NCBI RefSeq assembly: GCF_028554725.1
Contig: NC_071671.1
Location: 9,110,001 to 9,174,000, forward strand
Length of the DNA: 64,000 nt
DNA from: Zeugodacus cucurbitae
Taxonomy: Eukaryota > Arthropoda > Insecta > Diptera > Tephritidae
Direction of reading: 5' to 3'
How positions within the stretch are numbered: position 1 is the first letter of the stretch; each line of letters opens with the position of its first letter. The notes under the pieces were generated by a model, which did no database searches, was not told the origin of the DNA, and saw only the letters and a list, made by a program, of their open reading frames with translations. This document shows positions 42,497 to 54,080 of the stretch, piece after piece. Both the position numbers and the translations under genes were made by a program.

Positions 42497-45400
42497 ATAT
42501 ATATATTTGGCGTAGGAACCGCTTTAAGCGATTATAGCCGAATCCACCAGAGCGCGCCACTCATTCCTCCTTTTTGCTTTTTGGCGCCAACTGGAAACAC
42601 CAAGTGAAGCCAGGTCACTTTGCACTTGGTCTTTCCACCGGAGTGGAGGTCGTCCTCTTCCGCGGCTTCCTCCAGCGGGTACTGCATCGAATACTTTCAG
42701 AGCTGGATTGTTTTCTTCCATCCGTACAACATGACCTAGCCAGCGTAGCCGCTGTCTTTTTATTCGCTGAACTATGTCAATGTCGTCGTATAAATCGTAC
42801 AGCTCATCGTTCCATCGTCTGCGGTATTCGCCGTTGCCAATGTTTAGAGGACCATAAATCTTGCGCAAAACCTTTCTCTCGAAAACCCCAAGAGTCGTCT
42901 CATCGGATGTTGTCATCGTCCACGCTTCAGCGCCATACATCAGGACGGGAATAATGAGCGACTTATAGAGTTTGATTTTGGTTCGTCGAGAGAGGACTTT
43001 ACTTTTCAATTGCCTACTCAGTCCAAAGTAGCACCTGTTGGCAAGAGTGATTCTGCGTTGAATTTCAAGGCTGACATTGTTGGTGTTGTTAATGCTGGTT
43101 CCCAGATAAACGAAATTATCTACAACTTCAAAGTTATGACTGTCAACAGTGACGTGGGAGCCAAGACGCGAGTGCGCTGACTGTTTGTTTGATGACAGGA
43201 GATATTTCGTCTTGTCCTCATTCACCACCAGACCCATACGCTTCGCTTCTTTATCTAGTCTGGAAAACGCAGAACAAACGGCGCGGTTGTTGCTTCCGAT
43301 GATATCAATATCATCGGCATACGCCAGGAGCTGTACACTCTTGTAGAAGATTGTACCCTCTCTATTTAGTTCTGCAGCCCGTATTATTTTTTCCAGCAAT
43401 AGATTGAAGAAGTCGCACGATAGTGAGTCACCCTGTCTGAAGCCTCGTTTGGTATCGAACGGCTCGGAGAGGTCCTTCCCGATCCTGACGGAGCTTTTGG
43501 TGTTGCTCAACGTCAGCTTACATAGCCGTATTAGTTTTGCAGGGATACCAAATTCAGACATCGCGGCATAAAGGCAGCTCCTTTTCGTGCTATCGAAGGC
43601 AGCTTTAAAATCGATAAAAAGATGGTGAGTATCGATTCTTCTCTCTCGGGTCTTTTCCAAGATTTGGCGCATGGTGAATATCTGGTCCATTGTGGATTTT
43701 CCAGGTCTAAAGCCACACTGATAAGGTCCAATCAGTTCGTTGACGGTGGGCTTTAGTCTTTCACACAATACGCTCGACAAAACCTTATATGCGATATTGA
43801 GGAGACTTATACCACGGTAGTTGGCGCAGATTGTGGGGTCTCCCTTCTTATGGATTGGGCAGAGCACACTAAGATTCCAATCGTCAGGCATGCTTTCTTC
43901 CGACCATATTCTACAAAGAAGCTGATGCATGCACCTTATCAGTTCTTCGCCGCCGTATTTGAATAGCTCGGCCGGTAATCCATCGGCCCCCGCCGCTTTG
44001 TTGTTCTTCAAGCGGGCAATTGCTATTCGAATTTCTTCATGGTCGGGTAATGGAACATCTATTCCATCGTCATCGATTGGGGAATCGGGTTCGCCATCTC
44101 CTGGTGTTGTACTTTCACTGCCATTGAGCAGGTCGGAGAAGTGTTCCCTCCATAATCCCAGTGTGCTCTGGACATCCGTTACCAGATTACCTTCTCGGTC
44201 CCTACATGATAATGCTCCGGTCTTGAAACCTTCTGTTAATCGCCTCATCTTTTCATAAAATTTTCGAGCATTACCCATGTCGGCCAGCTTTTCAAGCTTT
44301 TCATACTCACGCATTTCGGCCTCTTTCTTTTTACGTCTGCAAATGCGTCTCGCTTCCCTCTTCAGTTCTCGATATCTATCCCACCCCGCACGTGTTGTGG
44401 TCGATCGCAACGTTGCGAGGTAGACAGTCTGTTTTCTCTCCACTGCGGAACGACAATTCTCATCGTACCAACTGGTTTTTTGGCGTTGCCGGAGACCAAT
44501 TGTTTCGGCTGCAGCGGTATGCAATGAGTTTGAGATGCCGTTCCACAGCTCCCTTATATCGAGATGCTGATGAGTGCTCTCAGAGAGCAGGAGTGCAAGT
44601 CGAGTAGAAAATCGTTCGGCTGTCGGTTGTGATTGCAGCTTTTCGACGTCGAACCTTCCTTGTGTTTGTTGACGGGCGTTCTTTGCTGCACAGAGGCGAG
44701 TGCGTATCTTTGCTGCTACTAGATAATGGTCCGAGTCAATGTTTGGTCCTCGGAGCGTACGCACGTCTAAAACACTGGAGACATGTCTTCCGTCTATCAC
44801 AACGTGATCGATTTGATTGCGCGTGTTTCGATCAGGGGACAGCCACGTTGCTTGATGAATTTTTTTATGCTGGAATCTGGTACTACAGACAACCATATTT
44901 CGGGCCCCAGCGAAGTCGATCAGCCTCAGGCCGTTTGGCGATGTTTCGTCATGGAGGCTGAATTTTCCGACTGTTGTGCCAAAGACACCTTCTTTACCCA
45001 CCCTGGCGTTAAAATCGCCAAGCACGATTTTGACATCGTGGCGGGGGCAGCGCTCATAGGTGCGTTCTAGGCGCTCATAGAAAGCATCTTTGGTCACATC
45101 GTCCTTCTCTTCCGTTGGGGCGTGGGCGCAAATCAGCGATATGTTGAAGAACCTCGCTTTGATGCGGATTATGGCAAGACGTTCATCCACCGGGGTGAAT
45201 GCCAGGACTCGGCGACGTAGTCTCTCTCCCACCACAAATCCAACACCGAATTTGCGCTCCTTTATATGGCCGCTGTAGTAGATGTCACAAGGACCCACCT
45301 TCTTCCGTCCTTGTCCCGTCCATCGCACTTCTTGGACGGCGGTGATGTCAGCCTTTAGTTGTATGAGGACATCAACCAGCTGGGCAGAGGCACCTTCCCA

Positions 45401-45770
45401 ATTAAGAGTCCGGACATTCCAGGTGCATGCCCTCAAATCATGATCCTTAGTACGTTTGCAGGGGTCGTCATCAAAAGGGGGGTTTCTCATCCGAGGCTCG
45501 GTGTTTGTTTTCATTGGGGAGATTTTTTTATGTGGTGGGTCCCAAGCCCTACGCACAACCGCACAAGCGGGCTTCGCCTTCTCACTTTAGCTCGCCTCCA
45601 AACGGATGTCTGTTAGCTACCCAGGGGATACTTGGTCTAAAACCGGAAGTCGTGAGCTGCTTGAGTCATATGCAAAAGAATCGTTCCTGGCCACTCCCAA
45701 GTGAATGGCAATCAGAAACTTTCCTCACTTGCGTGAACTTCTACATATGACCCCATCCCCCATTGGTTAT
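42497..45770 (-). mobile_element. RTE-type LINE, near full length
   Basis: Minus-strand element: a 5' region of about 200-260 bp (45515-45770), one long ORF, and a short 3' UTR ending CGGTTCCTACGCCAAA with a TATATA tail. TGAAAGTT at 42484-42491 and 45772-45779 could be an 8-bp target duplication, but this is uncertain. The tail here is (TA)n whereas the 19983 copy has (AAG)n, so the simple-repeat tail varies between copies. The uninterrupted ORF suggests a recently active family. Confidence 0.85.
42524..45514 (-). CDS. RTE endonuclease/reverse transcriptase polyprotein
   Basis: The single ORF of an RTE-clade LINE; it nicks target DNA and copies its own RNA. The start taken is the first ATG in frame (MKTNTEPRMRNPPFDDD, 45514), giving 996 residues; the frame is open further upstream to at least 45556 but only with non-ATG codons. 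The N-terminal third is an apurinic-type endonuclease: ACTWNVRTLN, AVQEVRWTG, VLGDFNARVG, NQIDHVVI and SDHYLV carry the expected N, E, D/N, D and D-H residues. The reverse transcriptase follows with CPIHKKGDP, PYQCGFRPGKST, DFKAAFDST, GFRQGDSLSC and the catalytic YADD at 43321-43310 (about residue 732). The C-terminal part ends with RLRWLGHVVRM and RGRGRPPLRWKDQ. No stop or frameshift. In databases such proteins are often mislabelled 'craniofacial development protein 2-like'. Confidence 0.92.
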   Translation of the reverse strand: MKTNTEPRMRNPPFDDDPCKRTKDHDLRACTWNVRTLNWEGASAQLVDVLIQLKADITAVQEVRWTGQGRKKVGPCDIYYSGHIKERKFGVGFVVGERLRRRVLAFTPVDERLAIIRIKARFFNISLICAHAPTEEKDDVTKDAFYERLERTYERCPRHDVKIVLGDFNARVGKEGVFGTTVGKFSLHDETSPNGLRLIDFAGARNMVVCSTRFQHKKIHQATWLSPDRNTRNQIDHVVIDGRHVSSVLDVRTLRGPNIDSDHYLVAAKIRTRLCAAKNARQQTQGRFDVEKLQSQPTAERFSTRLALLLSESTHQHLDIRELWNGISNSLHTAAAETIGLRQRQKTSWYDENCRSAVERKQTVYLATLRSTTTRAGWDRYRELKREARRICRRKKKEAEMREYEKLEKLADMGNARKFYEKMRRLTEGFKTGALSCRDREGNLVTDVQSTLGLWREHFSDLLNGSESTTPGDGEPDSPIDDDGIDVPLPDHEEIRIAIARLKNNKAAGADGLPAELFKYGGEELIRCMHQLLCRIWSEESMPDDWNLSVLCPIHKKGDPTICANYRGISLLNIAYKVLSSVLCERLKPTVNELIGPYQCGFRPGKSTMDQIFTMRQILEKTRERRIDTHHLFIDFKAAFDSTKRSCLYAAMSEFGIPAKLIRLCKLTLSNTKSSVRIGKDLSEPFDTKRGFRQGDSLSCDFFNLLLEKIIRAAELNREGTIFYKSVQLLAYADDIDIIGSNNRAVCSAFSRLDKEAKRMGLVVNEDKTKYLLSSNKQSAHSRLGSHVTVDSHNFEVVDNFVYLGTSINNTNNVSLEIQRRITLANRCYFGLSRQLKSKVLSRRTKIKLYKSLIIPVLMYGAEAWTMTTSDETTLGVFERKVLRKIYGPLNIGNGEYRRRWNDELYDLYDDIDIVQRIKRQRLRWLGHVVRMEENNPALKVFDAVPAGGSRGRGRPPLRWKDQVQSDLASLGVSSWRQKAKRRNEWRALVDSAIIA

Positions 45771-46169
45771 GTGAAAGTTCAGTACAAAATGGTTGCCGTG
45801 CGAGCTCAAAATAATAGTAAAAATATTCAAAAAAGCATTCGAATCCAGATCTTTTATGTTGCTAGAATGTCAAAGAGTCTGTTTCGTATTTTAGACATTT
45901 TAATTCAATGTTCTCGATTAATCTCGGAAATTTTTGGTGGGACCTCAGCCTAATGTACAATGTATAACAGAGACTTTTGATAAAATAATTGGAATTACAA
46001 AAAATTGAATTCCTGCGTAGTCTACAACTGCAGGAAAGCTTTGAGCTCATTAAAAGAAAATGTCCATAATCTGAGATCCTGGCCATAGAAAAATTTTCGA
46101 AAACGAAACAACAGACGAGTTGATACTCTCTGCAACCTCTCTAGATGAATTCTAGAAGGAGGCAATATT
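45771..46169. other. non-coding
   Basis: No recognisable feature; possibly decayed LINE sequence leading into the next entry. Confidence 0.35.
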
Positions 46170-46640
46170 TTGCCCAACAGGAACTATCACGAGAGAGCTT
46201 TAAACATATTTTGAACACATTGCTCAAAACAGATGGGTGTCTATAAACAAATGTAAAATAACAAAGCAAATATGGTCTGGGTATGACAAGATAAGAACTA
46301 AGGATTTAATAAATAGATCCATAGCTTTCTATATATATTTACAGCCATCATAACGGTGCATTGGCCATTTGGAGAACATGCGTTGAAAATGGGTCTCCCC
46401 TATAACGACTAATGTCGTTCCTGCAAACTAGAAGGGTACAAGGGAAGGTATTTCACTTCTTTGTGAAGGTCCGGCCCTTCACACATCAGCAGACATATTT
46501 GGAAGGCACTTGGAATCCATCCGACACAATTGAATGGTTGTCCACAAAAAGCACAACGGAAATAAATAGTTTCTTTGGGAGTACAAAATGGTTTGAACGT
46601 AGATATGAAACGTTTTAGCAAAAATATAAAGGTCTTGCAA
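46170..46640 (+). pseudogene. LINE ORF2 tail fragment
   Basis: Plus-strand pieces in several frames resemble the LINE tail: a GHWPFGEHALKMGLPYND-like stretch at 46360-46412, GTREGISLLCEGPAL-like text near 46440, then TYLEGTWNPSDTIEWLSTKS at about 46497-46555. The order (TGH-like, cysteine region, P-A-L) matches the other LINE ends in the window. Frameshifts separate the parts. Confidence 0.55.
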
Positions 46641-47050
46641 TGGTCTTACAATAAGATTGGCGCAGAAAGGCTGTACTCCGACCTATCTAGTCCAGTGTGT
46701 TTTAACCGTAGCCAAATTTATAGTTCAAACAGTGAACGACGTCAACCTGTAGACGGAGAGAGCCGATGCGACCTATCTTATGAGTTTTTAATGTAAATGA
46801 AGTTTTTAATGTCATTACCGCTTCTACCGTACGCTACCGTAGATATTCATGTCATTCGGATTTTTCCCGTAGAGAAGAGTCGGCCGCTTTTCACTCTCGA
46901 GCCTCTCGGATTAAAAAAGAACGCATTTAAGAAAGAAAGACATTTTATTTTGTCATTTTTCGAATTGTTCTTATTTAATTTAAGAATTCCGCATTTGTTG
47001 TAAAATTGTTGTAAATCTCTCACCTGTGGAAATATGTGAAACCCTGAATT

Positions 47051-47982
47051 TTTATACTCTCGCAACAAAAGTTGCTAAAGAGAGTATTATAGTTTTGTCC
47101 ACATAACGGTTGTTTGTAAGTCCTAAAACTAAACGAGTTAGATATAGGGTTATATACACCAAAGTGATCAGGGTGAAGAGTGGAGTTCAAATCCGGAATG
47201 TCTGTCTGTCCGTCCGTCCGTCTGTGCAAGCTGTAACTTGAGTAAAAATTAAGATATCTTGATGAAACTTGGCACACTTATTTCTAGGCACCATAGGAAG
47301 ATTGCTTTCGAAAATGAGCAATCGGACCACTGCCACGCCCACAAAATGGCGAAAACCGAAAACACTTAAAGTGCCATAACTAAGCCATAAATAAAGCTAT
47401 GGAAATAAAATTTGGTATGAAGGATCGCACTATGAAGGGGCATATTTGGATGTAATTTTTTTGGGGAAGTGGGCGTGGCCCCGCCCCCCTAAGTTCACAT
47501 AAAAAATGGCAGATAGAAGCTGCACTCAGATTTTTTTACAAAATATAAAATGGGCGTGACATCGCCCACTTATGAATCAAAAATCATATCTCAGGAACTA
47601 CTCGACAGATTCGAATGAAATTCGGTATATAATATTTTCTTGGCACCCTGATGACACATATGCAAAATGGATGAAATCGGTTCACAACTGCGCCTACTTC
47701 CCATATAACTCAATTTTAAATCCTTCTGATTCTTTCACTTCATAATGTATACATAAGGAACCGAAATAAAACTTTACACAAATACTGTATTTGAGCTGTG
47801 ACATCACTTGTGGAAAAATTGTCAAAATCGAACCATGACTTTTCAAGGCCCCTGATATCAAACATGAAGAACTCAGTGCCTAAGGGTAATTTTTCACCGA
47901 AAATATAGGTAAATCTCTAAATAAATTGCGAGAGTATAAAATGTTCGGTTGCACCAGAACTTAGCCTTTCCTTACTTGTTTT
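47051..47982 (+). mobile_element. mini-me-like element, type A, complete-looking copy
   Basis: Element orientation. Starts TTTATACTCTCGCAACAAAA, folds back with GTTGCTAAAGAGAGTAT, then CGGTTGTTTGTAAGTCC, a GTCY tract (TGTCTGTCTGTCCGTCCGTC at 47200), several GGGCGTGG or CCACGCCC boxes, and ends TTGCGAGAGTATAAAATGTT, a hairpin with CCAGAAC in the second arm, then CCTTTCCTTACTTGTTTT. Confidence 0.85.
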
Positions 47983-48092
47983 GATATACATGACCCTATA
48001 TCTAACTCGTTTAGTTTTATGACTTACAAACAACCGTTATGTGAACAAAACTATAATACTCTCTTAGCAACTTTTGTTGCGAGAATATAACA
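47983..48092 (-). mobile_element. mini-me-like element, type A, short 5' piece
   Basis: GACCCTATATCTAACTCGTT followed by ACAAACAACCGTTATGTGAA and TTTTGTTGCGAGAATATAA, the reversed 5' end of type A, directly adjoining the 3' end of the previous copy. Confidence 0.7.
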
Positions 48093-48177
48093 AACTGAAA
48101 AACTAATTTTTATATTTTATTAAATACAAAGATGTCGAAATTCAAATCAGATGAATTTTCTCATTCTCATTGTTGTA

Positions 48178-49121
48178 AAGGGTGATTTTTTAAGAGCTTG
48201 ATAACTTTTTAAAAAAAAAAAACGCATAAAATTTGCAAAATCTTATCGGTTCTTTATTTGAAACGTTAGATTGGTTCATGACATTTACTTTTTGAAGATA
48301 ATTTCATTTAAATGTTGACCGCGGCTGCGTCTTAGGTGGTCCATTCGGAAAGTCCAATTTTGGGCAACTTTTTCGAGCATTTCGGCCGGAATAGCCCGAA
48401 TTTCTTCGGAAATGTTGTCTTCCAAAGCTGGAATAGTTGCTGGCTTATTTCTGTAGACTTTAGACTTGACGTAGCCCCACAAAAAATAGTCTAAAGGCGT
48501 TAAATCGCATGATCTTGGTGGCCAACTTACGGGTCCATTTCTTGAGATGAATTGTTCTCCGAAGTTTTCCCTCAAAATGGTCATAGAATCGCGAGCTGTG
48601 TGGCATGTAGCGCCATCTTGTTGAAACCACATGTCAACCAAGTTCAGTTCTTCCATTTTTGGCAACAAAAAGTTTGTTAGCATCGAACGATAGCGATCGC
48701 CATTCACCGTAACGTTGCGTCCAACAGCATCTTTGAAAAAATACGGTCCAATGATTCCACCAGCGTACAAACCACACCAAACAGTGCATTTTTCGGGATG
48801 CATGGGCAGTTCTTGAACGGCTTCTGGTTGCTCTTCACCCCAAATGCGGCAATTTTGCTTATTTACGTAGCCATTCAACCAGAAATGAGCCTCATCGCTG
48901 AACAAAATTTGTCGATAAAAAAGCGGATTTCACATTTCGAACCGAACACTGATTTTGGTAATAAAATTCAATGATTTGCAAGCGTTGCTCGTTAGTAAGT
49001 CTATTCATGATGAAATGTCAAAGCATACTGAGCATCTTTCTCTTTGACACCATGTCTGAAATCCCACGTGATCTGTCAAATACTAATGCATGAAAATCCT
49101 AACCTCAAAAAAATCACCCGT
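48178..49121 (-). mobile_element. deleted mariner-like element (DD36D type), copy 2
   Basis: A 944-bp element between TA at 48176-48177 and 49122-49123. The left end is AAGGGTGATTTTTT; the right end has one change (CACCCGT for CACCCTT). It retains more of the N-terminal coding start than copy 1: the minus strand reads MNRLTNEQRLQIIEFYYQNQ and CSVRNVKSAF before the frame is lost at the deletion. Otherwise nearly identical to 2781-3714. Confidence 0.85.
48285..48905 (-). pseudogene. mariner-superfamily transposase, C-terminal catalytic part, copy 2
   Basis: The same 206-codon frame as 2889-3509, with only one amino-acid difference noticed (MTILREN for MAILREN). The three catalytic aspartates are present with 36 residues between the second and third. 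The surviving start region at 49007 runs out of frame into LSTNFVQR and a stop instead of FYRQILFSDEAHF, so the deletion breaks the gene. Not a working transposase. Confidence 0.85.
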
Positions 49122-49123
49122 TA

Positions 49124-50380
49124 TTTCTGTAGTAGATAATACTTCGTTGTTTTTGTTGTTGTTGCATTGGCCAGTGACCAACCAAAAGTGAATGTTTAAT
49201 TTGCTCGACACACGAGCAACGGCGGAGGTCACCAACAAACTCTTAAACTATTTTATTTTTTTGGCTGTCAGCGTTAGAAGGGTCAGATGATGCCATTTTA
49301 CCCATTTTTACAGTTTTACATATTTATGCCATTTCCAGTTTTCGTTGCTTAATTTAGTTTTGTTTTTGTTGTTTTGCTCCAACTTGTGTTATGCTATCTA
49401 ATTTTAACGCACAATGCCATTTTGTTGCGTATTTGTTGTTATTGTTGTTTTTTAAAATGTTGGAACCACACCCGTTGGCACATATACATTGGCACATCAA
49501 CCAACAAACATGCTTTAATATAAATTTGTTGATCTTCTATCGTTTTATTCGATCTTTGTTCTTGCTGCTTTGTTTTCGCTTCATTATGAAGAGTAAATGT
49601 TGGCGATGACGTCATCAAATTCGCAAACATTCATTTGAAGCGGCGCACGCTGTCAGCACACACAACAGATGTAGACTCTTACAGCATTGGCCTCAAAAAC
49701 ATAGTATTTGAATGGGATATTCGAATGAATTTTAAACAATTCAAATATTAACTTATATATTTATGTGAACACACGCATTTACAACAAGTATGTGCGTATC
49801 GCTGAATTCTAGATCTAAATTGTAGCTGATTCTTTGAAAAATCAAAAAAAAAAAAAAAATCAAACATAATTTCATGTGCCTAATACAAGAACAGAAATAA
49901 ATAAATTATTATTAACGAGACAGACAAAGATTCTGGATCTGGAGCCTCGTGCTTCGAATGTGCTTTCAGAAAATATAAACTGAAATTGGTTTGTCCTATG
50001 GGATTATTTGTATGTATCTACTTAACTTCTGGTGTCTTTTTTCTTCACCGGTCGGGTGATCTAATTGTTCAACGAGGAACTATTGAAATATTAACTTTAA
50101 TTTTTTGAGCGATGTTTGAAATAGATTTTTCTTAGAATTGTGAATGATTAACTAAAGCAGAATTAACGATTTAAGGACATTATTATTTAAAGCAGCTTTC
50201 CATTCCCAGGGTTCTAAAATTTTTTAAACGTCCTCCGAACTTTACTTTTTGTAAAAACCTTCACGGAGATTACTAGTATTAGAGAATAGTAGAGAAGCTC
50301 GATCCTTAATATCAACCGTCTAGTAGACTTATCACTAGGTTTCTATGGAACAGACCTTATAATAGCTCAAAATCAAACGA
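49124..50380. other. non-coding, TTG-rich in part
   Basis: TTGTTGTT tracts around 49145 and 49430. No supported gene; the frame at 49391-49609 is low complexity. Confidence 0.45.
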
Positions 50381-50450
50381 GTAAGAAAAGGCTAAGTTCG
50401 GGTGGAACTCAACATTTTATACTCTCGCAATTTATTGATGAAATTTTAAT
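50381..50450 (-). mobile_element. mini-me-like element, type A, short 3' piece
   Basis: ACGAGTAAGAAAAGGCTAAG, a GTTCGGGTGGAACTCAAC hairpin and TTTATACTCTCGCAATTTAT: the 3' end of type A in reverse, with little else attached. Confidence 0.65.
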
Positions 50451-50738
50451 AAGAGGGAAGTCTGTTTTAGAGGCTTCAAAAAATCTATATTTTCAAGGAT
50501 TTTTTTGGAAAGGAAAGAAATGTCTGATTGAAATGAAACTTTTAGGATTTATTCTTATATATTAGATATTCTTCATGTTTGAAGAAGAAAATGGAGGCGC
50601 CTCGAGTGTGCAATTTTTGTGTGGTGGTTGTGTTCTGAAACAAAAAAACAAAAGACATTTTTAATTTTCAATAGTGTAATTCCTGGGTGAATCAAGAAAA
50701 TTCAAACAATTTTTCGCAGATTAAAAAAAATGCATTTA

Positions 50739-51940
50739 AAAACAAGTAAGGAAGGGCTAAGTTCGGGTGTAACCGAACATTTTATACCCTCGCAATTTAT
50801 ATATATAACTTTATTTATATTATATAATACACAATTTGACCCACATATTCGTCATATATATTGTATAAAGTCCATTGAAAGTTGGAAACCATAATATTAG
50901 GTTAGAAGCACCGAGGTCCTCGTGTTCGATATATGGGGCCTTAAAAACCTATGGTCCGATTTCGGCGATTTTTAGAATGGGGCTGCCACACTATAAACAT
51001 AGTATTTGTGCAAAGTTCTGCATCGATATCTTCAGTTGTACTTACTTTATATATTGTAAAGTAAACGATTCAGATTGTCTTCAAAGTTCTGGTATATAGG
51101 AAGTAGGCGTGGTTGTGAAGCGATTTGGCCTATTTTCACAACATATCAGTGGGATGTAAGGAAACTATTACAAACCAAGTTTCATTGAAATCGGTCGAGT
51201 AGTTCCTGAGATATGGTTTTTGACCCATAAGTGGGCGACGCCACGCCCATTTTCCATTTTGTAAAAAAATCTGAGTGCAGCTTTCATCTGCCATTTCTTC
51301 TGTGAAATTTAGTGTTTCTGACGTTTTTCGTTAGTGAGTTAACCCACTTTTAGTAATTTTCAACTTAACTTTTGTATGGGAGGTGGGCGTGGTTATGATC
51401 CGATTTCTTTCATTTTTGGACTGTATTAGGAAGTGGCTAAAAAAAAACGACTGACGAAAGTTTGGTTTATATAGCTCTATTGGTTTGCGAGATATGTACA
51501 AAAAACTTAGTAGGGGGCGGGACCACGCCCACTTCCCCAAAAAAATTACATCCAAATATGCCCCTTCATAGTGCGATCCTTCATACCAAATTTTATTTCC
51601 ATAGCTTTATTTATGGCTTAGTTATGGCTTTTTATGTGTTTTCGGTTTTCGCCATTTTGTGGGCGTGGCAGTGGTCCGATTTTGCTCATTTTCGAAAGCA
51701 ACCTTCCTATGGTGCCAAGTTTCATCAAGATATCTTAATTTTTACTCAAGTTACAGCTTGCACAGACGGACGGACGGACGGACAGACAGACATTCGGATT
51801 TGAACTCCACTCTTCACCCTGATCACTTTGGTATATATAACCCTATATCTAACTCGTTTAGTTTTGGGTGTTACAAACAACCGTTATGTGAACAAAACTA
51901 TAATACTCTCTTTAGCAACATTTGTTGCGAGACTATAAAA
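50739..51940 (-). mobile_element. mini-me-like element, type A, longest copy
   Basis: About 1.2 kb. Starts AAAACAAGTAAGGAAGGGCT with the hairpin GTTCGGGTGTAACCGAAC, carries CGACGCCACGCCCATTTTCC near 51237, GTGGGCGTGGTTATGATCCG near 51383, GGGACCACGCCCACTTCC near 51520, GTGGGCGTGGCAGTGGTCCG near 51658, a GACA/GACG tract at about 51766-51792, and ends TTTGTTGCGAGACTATAAAA. Frames at 50875-51997 are not genes. Confidence 0.85.
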
Positions 51941-52292
51941 ATGTACTTTAAATCGTTTAAAAACCGGATTAATGTTAACTTTCTTAAGGTATTTTAGGTT
52001 CACCTAGATTTAATTTCAAATACAACGTATTTTGATTTGTTACGATACTTTTTTTCCTATCTTGCCCGCCAATTTCAAAAAATCATAAAAATGGAAATCC
52101 GAGAAATCGCGTGTCAAAGTTTTCGTTCACAAAAAACCGTAAATTTCTTGAACTTACCCTCTTAATATGCTAATCAGCGATTCCTGCTCCATATAACTGT
52201 CCTTCGGACTCTTCAAAAAATTGGTTTTTGGCCAATTGCTCTAAAAAAAAATCGATTTTTTGAAGCCTCGTAAGCAAGCTCCCCTTTAGGAT

Positions 52293-52823
52293 AACGCAAT
52301 TTGACCCATATATTCGGTATAAAGTCCAATAGAATAACGAATGTCATCATATATTATATAAGGGCTGAGGTAATTCCAGAACCAATTTGACTAATTTTTC
52401 CCACCAAGACTATACAATCACTTAAATTTGCTAAGAAATCTCACATATTAATCCATATATGCGGAATAAAGCCCATCGTATTTTTGAAAAACCTATAATT
52501 ACGTATGTGGGAACGAGGGGAAGTTATGACCCGAGTTTAATAATTTTTGGTACAGGGATAGACTATAAAAAGAAAAAAATTCCTATGAATTACATTAAAA
52601 TATCTGAGACATTTACCGAAATTTTCCGTGAAAAAATACCCTTAGCCACTGAGTTCTTAATTTTCGATATCCGGGACCTTGAAAATTTATGGTCTGATTT
52701 CAACAATTTTTCCACAAGTGTATCATATGATTGTGTAGTTGATGAGTCGTATGACTTCCAAACATCCGTTTTGTGAACAAAACTATAATACTCTCTTAGC
52801 GACTTTTGTTGCGAGAGTATAAA
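52293..52823 (-). mobile_element. mini-me-like element, type A, internally deleted
   Basis: Has CGCAATTTGACCCATATATT near the left, AAGTTATGACCCGAGTTTAA near 52523, and jumps to the 5' terminal part (CGTATGACTTCCAAACATCC, then GCGAGAGTATAAAA). The GC-box-rich middle is absent. Confidence 0.7.
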
Positions 52824-54080
52824 AACATGTTATTTACTAAGAAAAAAATAATACTTAGCTGAATTTACATATTCTGGTGTTAATAATTGATATAAGTCTG
52901 TTTCCTTTCACATTAGCTCATTTTCAGTTTGAAAACCTTAGTTGTAAACTAGTATTTTGACCGGCTACTTTGATATAAGAGTACGTGTATATATGTACAT
53001 ATATGAATCAATGTATATATGTATGTATATCTATTTATAATATGTACAAACGTGCAAGCGGTGTCAGGGATTGTAAAGTGGTTGCTGTAAAACTTTCACC
53101 AATCAATTTACACCAAACGTTAAATTGTCGGTCATTAATCATTGGATGTTGCGTTGAAAACAGGAAAAGTCTTATAACTTGTATACATTTCTATGTACAT
53201 TTGTATCTATGGGCCTACATATACATATGTCTACTTAAGTGATGGCTTGTTGCAACAAACAGCGCACAAATGGGCATTTATGGCAACATTTTTCATTAAT
53301 TTTCTTGAACCTAATTGATCGCAATTGCAATTTTAAGGTGTGGCCGTGGCTGTGGCTGCAGTCTGGAGAGTTTTTCTGCGGGCTTAACGAGAACACTGCA
53401 TACCGATTGTACTTTGGGGGGAAACATTTGATTTAATTTACTTAAAAATAATAAAAAATAATTGTTATGAATGATAGAAAAGTGAAGCCATACATACCCT
53501 ATCGATAAAGAAATAATAATAATAATAATAATGTGGAATAAAACATTTCTTGAAGATCGTGAGATCGCAGCAAAAGTGCTTTATAAAGTCACCTATTCAT
53601 CGCTGCTAACAAAATATTTATAAATTGACTCAACAATTTTTGGTATGATTCGGAAAGGACTTCGAGTTTCCTAAGAGAAAAAAAATTAATTCAAATTAAA
53701 AACTTGTATATAATATTCCACTTAGCAAAACTACTTCTGCTAAAAGCAAAAATATCTCTTAATACTAAAACAATTAGTGCCAACAATCAATATGGCAAAT
53801 ACATACATCTTTATAATATGTACCGACGTAGATACTTTTCTTGAACAAATATGTATTGTCTTGTATATATTAGCTTTCTTTCGTTCGCCATGTACTCGTA
53901 CATATCGATGCATAACTTTGCCAATGTTGTTTTTCACTGGCTGTCTGTGTCCATTAATTGATAGCAATTATGGAAAGATGCCAATGGTGGGCCTAATAGA
54001 CAACTACAACTATAGTGCCTTAGTAGAAGTAGCAGTAAGTTGGCATATTTTTTTGAAGTGACGAAGTTGTGTTATTTTAT
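52824..54080. other. non-coding
   Basis: AT-rich with an ATAATAATAAT run at 53513-53530. No gene recognised among the small frames. Confidence 0.45.

Noticed and set aside
45514..45556. Upstream start for the RTE ORF
   Set aside because: Codons upstream of 45514 are open but begin only with a non-ATG codon (GTG) in a stretch that looks like 5' UTR; the first ATG was preferred.
42574..45616. Many plus-strand frames of 60-126 codons
   Set aside because: All are antisense shadows of the long RTE ORF.
2781..49121. Segmental duplication linking the 2.8-kb and 48.2-kb regions
   Set aside because: Similarity stops exactly at the TA-flanked inverted repeats, so these are two transposon copies.
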